A DNA stretch of 6,861 bases from Flavipsychrobacter sp. (lineage in GTDB: Bacteria > Bacteroidota > Bacteroidia > Chitinophagales > Chitinophagaceae): contig JAJNBR010000156.1 of NCBI GenBank assembly GCA_021156265.1, positions 1-6,861 on the forward strand. The letters are read 5' to 3'. The notes beneath the pieces were generated by a model. It worked only from the letters and a program-made list of their open reading frames with translations. It did not search any database and was not told where the DNA came from. The position numbers were made by a program, and so were the translations under genes. Positions 5,360 to 6,861 of the stretch are shown here, one piece after another; position 1 is the stretch's first letter, and each line of letters opens with the position of its first letter.

Positions 5360-6861
5360 ATGGAATACGGTTTTAGGGAAATAGAACAGAAGTGGAAACA
5401 ATACTGGAAGGAGAATAAGGTGTATAAGGTCAGTAACAAATCTGACAAGCCCAAATGTTACGTACTCGACATGTTCCCCTACCCCAGCGGGGCGGGACTG
5501 CACGTCGGTCACCCGCTTGGTTATATCGCATCAGACATTTATGCCCGCTATAAAAGACTGAAAGGCTTTAATGTACTGCACCCTATGGGCTACGATGCCT
5601 TTGGCTTGCCCGCAGAACAATACGCGCTGGAAACAGGCCAGCACCCCGCAGTAACTACTGAAAAGAACATTGCCCGCTACAGGGAACAACTGGATAATAT
5701 CGGTTTCTGCTACGACTGGGACCGCGAGGTACGCACCAGCGATCCGTCGTACTACAAATGGACGCAGTGGATATTCCTGGAATTGTTCCACAGCTGGTAC
5801 GACCGCAAAGCGAATAAAGCACGCCCCATATCAGAGCTGGTCAAAATATTTGAAAAGGAAGGCAACAACAAGAACCCATGCCCCGCAGATGTGACGATGT
5901 GCTTCGACTCAAAGGCGTGGAAAAGCTATACCGAAACCGAGAAGCGCGAAGTGCTGATGAACTACCGCCTGGCTTACCTGAGTTATGCGGAAGTGTGGTG
6001 GTGCGAGGCGCTGGGCACCGTACTGGCAAACGACGAAGTAGTGAATGGTGTTTCGGAGCGCGGCGGATACCCGGTGGTGAAGAAGCAGATGCGCCAGTGG
6101 TTCCTGCGTATTACGGAATATGCTGACCGCTTGTTGAGCAGCCTCGATACACTGGACTGGAGCGAAGCGATGAAAGAAATGCAGCGCAACTGGATAGGCA
6201 AAAGCAATGGCGCCGAAGTACGCTTCGATGTTTTTGGTTTCCACGATAAGCATATAACAGTCTTCACCACAAGACCCGACACTATATTCGGTGTTGACTT
6301 TATGGTGCTGGCTCCCGAGCACCCGCTGGTAGAGGAGATCATGACCGAAGAGCAGGCAGAGGCGATAGCTGAATACAAGACCTATGTCATGAGCAGGTCG
6401 GAGCGCGAGCGCATGTCGGAGGTAAAACAAGTGACCGGTTGCTTTACGGGCGCTTATGCCACGCATCCTTTCACGCATAAGCAGATACCTATCTGGATAT
6501 CCGAATACGTGCTGGCGGGTTACGGTACAGGAGCCATCATGGCCGTGCCGAGCGGCGACGAGCGCGACTACAATTTCGCGCGCTATTTCGATATTCCTAT
6601 TACCAACATCTTCGGCCTGAATTATACGGGTGCAGAAGCGTATACACAGAAGTCGGGCAAGCTGGATAGCAGCGGTTTCCTTACCGGCATCGACCTGTCG
6701 CAGGCTGCTGCTGTAGCTATCAGGGCTATCGAAGACGCAGGTGTAGGCCGTGCCAAGATCAACTATAAACTGCGCGATGCAGGCTTCAGCCGTCAAAGGT
6801 ATTGGGGCGAGCCATTCCCAATCATTTATATCAACGACATTCCCTACGGCACCGACGAACG
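5360..6861 (+). CDS. leuS: Leucyl-tRNA synthetase, N-terminal 500 residues (partial)
   Basis: Class Ia aminoacyl-tRNA synthetase that charges tRNA-Leu with leucine. The start MEYGFREIEQKWKQYW is typical. The class I signature appears as HVGH at 48-51 within FPYPSGAGLHVGHPLGY. A segment of about 50 residues (roughly 156-208) precedes WWCEALGTVLAND, the position where I recall Bacteroidota enzymes carrying an insertion; the zinc-binding cysteines of some bacterial enzymes are not evident. The CP1 editing domain shows the threonine-rich TTRPDT (303-308) and GTGAIMAVPSGDERDYNFA, where Asp403 corresponds to the E. coli editing Asp345. Gly399 stands where most bacterial enzymes have His. The catalytic core resumes with FSRQRYWGEPFPI near 477-490. 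The KMSKS loop and anticodon-binding domain lie beyond the right edge, where the gene is cut. Divergent from the LUD gene, 115 bp apart. Confidence 0.96.
   Translation, partial: MEYGFREIEQKWKQYWKENKVYKVSNKSDKPKCYVLDMFPYPSGAGLHVGHPLGYIASDIYARYKRLKGFNVLHPMGYDAFGLPAEQYALETGQHPAVTTEKNIARYREQLDNIGFCYDWDREVRTSDPSYYKWTQWIFLELFHSWYDRKANKARPISELVKIFEKEGNNKNPCPADVTMCFDSKAWKSYTETEKREVLMNYRLAYLSYAEVWWCEALGTVLANDEVVNGVSERGGYPVVKKQMRQWFLRITEYADRLLSSLDTLDWSEAMKEMQRNWIGKSNGAEVRFDVFGFHDKHITVFTTRPDTIFGVDFMVLAPEHPLVEEIMTEEQAEAIAEYKTYVMSRSERERMSEVKQVTGCFTGAYATHPFTHKQIPIWISEYVLAGYGTGAIMAVPSGDERDYNFARYFDIPITNIFGLNYTGAEAYTQKSGKLDSSGFLTGIDLSQAAAVAIRAIEDAGVGRAKINYKLRDAGFSRQRYWGEPFPIIYINDIPYGTDE

Noticed and set aside
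5198..5512. A 104-codon minus-strand frame spanning the leuS start and the LUD/leuS promoter region.
   Set aside because: It would cover both divergent promoters and the start of leuS, and looks like no known protein.
5909..6796. A 295-codon open frame on the minus strand opposite leuS.
   Set aside because: It lies wholly antisense to a clear LeuRS, and its translation shows no recognisable domain. Long antisense frames are expected opposite codon-biased genes.

Overview
The window looks like an ordinary chromosomal segment of a Bacteroidota bacterium, probably of the Chitinophagales/Chitinophagaceae type. Three things point there: promoter elements of the Bacteroidota form TAnnTTTG in front of several genes, a leucyl-tRNA synthetase with the extra segment and motif variants I associate with this phylum, and a LytS-type kinase with a large propeller sensor next to its LytTR regulator. 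The lineage below phylum is an inference. I see no insertion sequence, tRNA, rRNA, CRISPR array or phage gene.

Layout from left to right. The first 76 bases hold the last codons of a rightward gene that enters from outside. A leftward group III truncated haemoglobin gene follows. It is divergent from a rightward two-gene signalling operon, with only 48 bp between the two start codons. The operon encodes a 1012-aa sensor histidine kinase (signal peptide, propeller repeats, Y_Y_Y domain, one membrane segment, LytS-type kinase) and a 255-aa REC-LytTR response regulator; the two reading frames overlap by 11 bp. A 243-bp intergenic stretch (4342-4584) is unusually rich in structure: a direct repeat with 21-bp periodicity, three inverted repeats and a 50-nt terminator hairpin. 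Then comes a leftward LUD-domain (LutC/YkgG-like) gene, convergent with the regulator and divergent from a rightward leuS, which runs off the right end with 500 codons visible.

How the parts may work together. The kinase should sense an extracytoplasmic signal and phosphorylate Asp58 of the LytTR regulator. Possible regulator targets in the window are the direct repeat just after its own gene and the shared kinase/haemoglobin promoter region; neither is proven. leuS is housekeeping. The LUD gene has no lutA/lutB partner in view.

The best candidate for something undescribed is the 4342-4586 intergenic region. It could be a LytTR operator followed by a small structured RNA ending at the shared terminator. 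Second is a pair of Bacteroidota-type promoters (haemoglobin and LUD genes) placed exactly 4 nt before the start codon, which predicts leaderless mRNAs.
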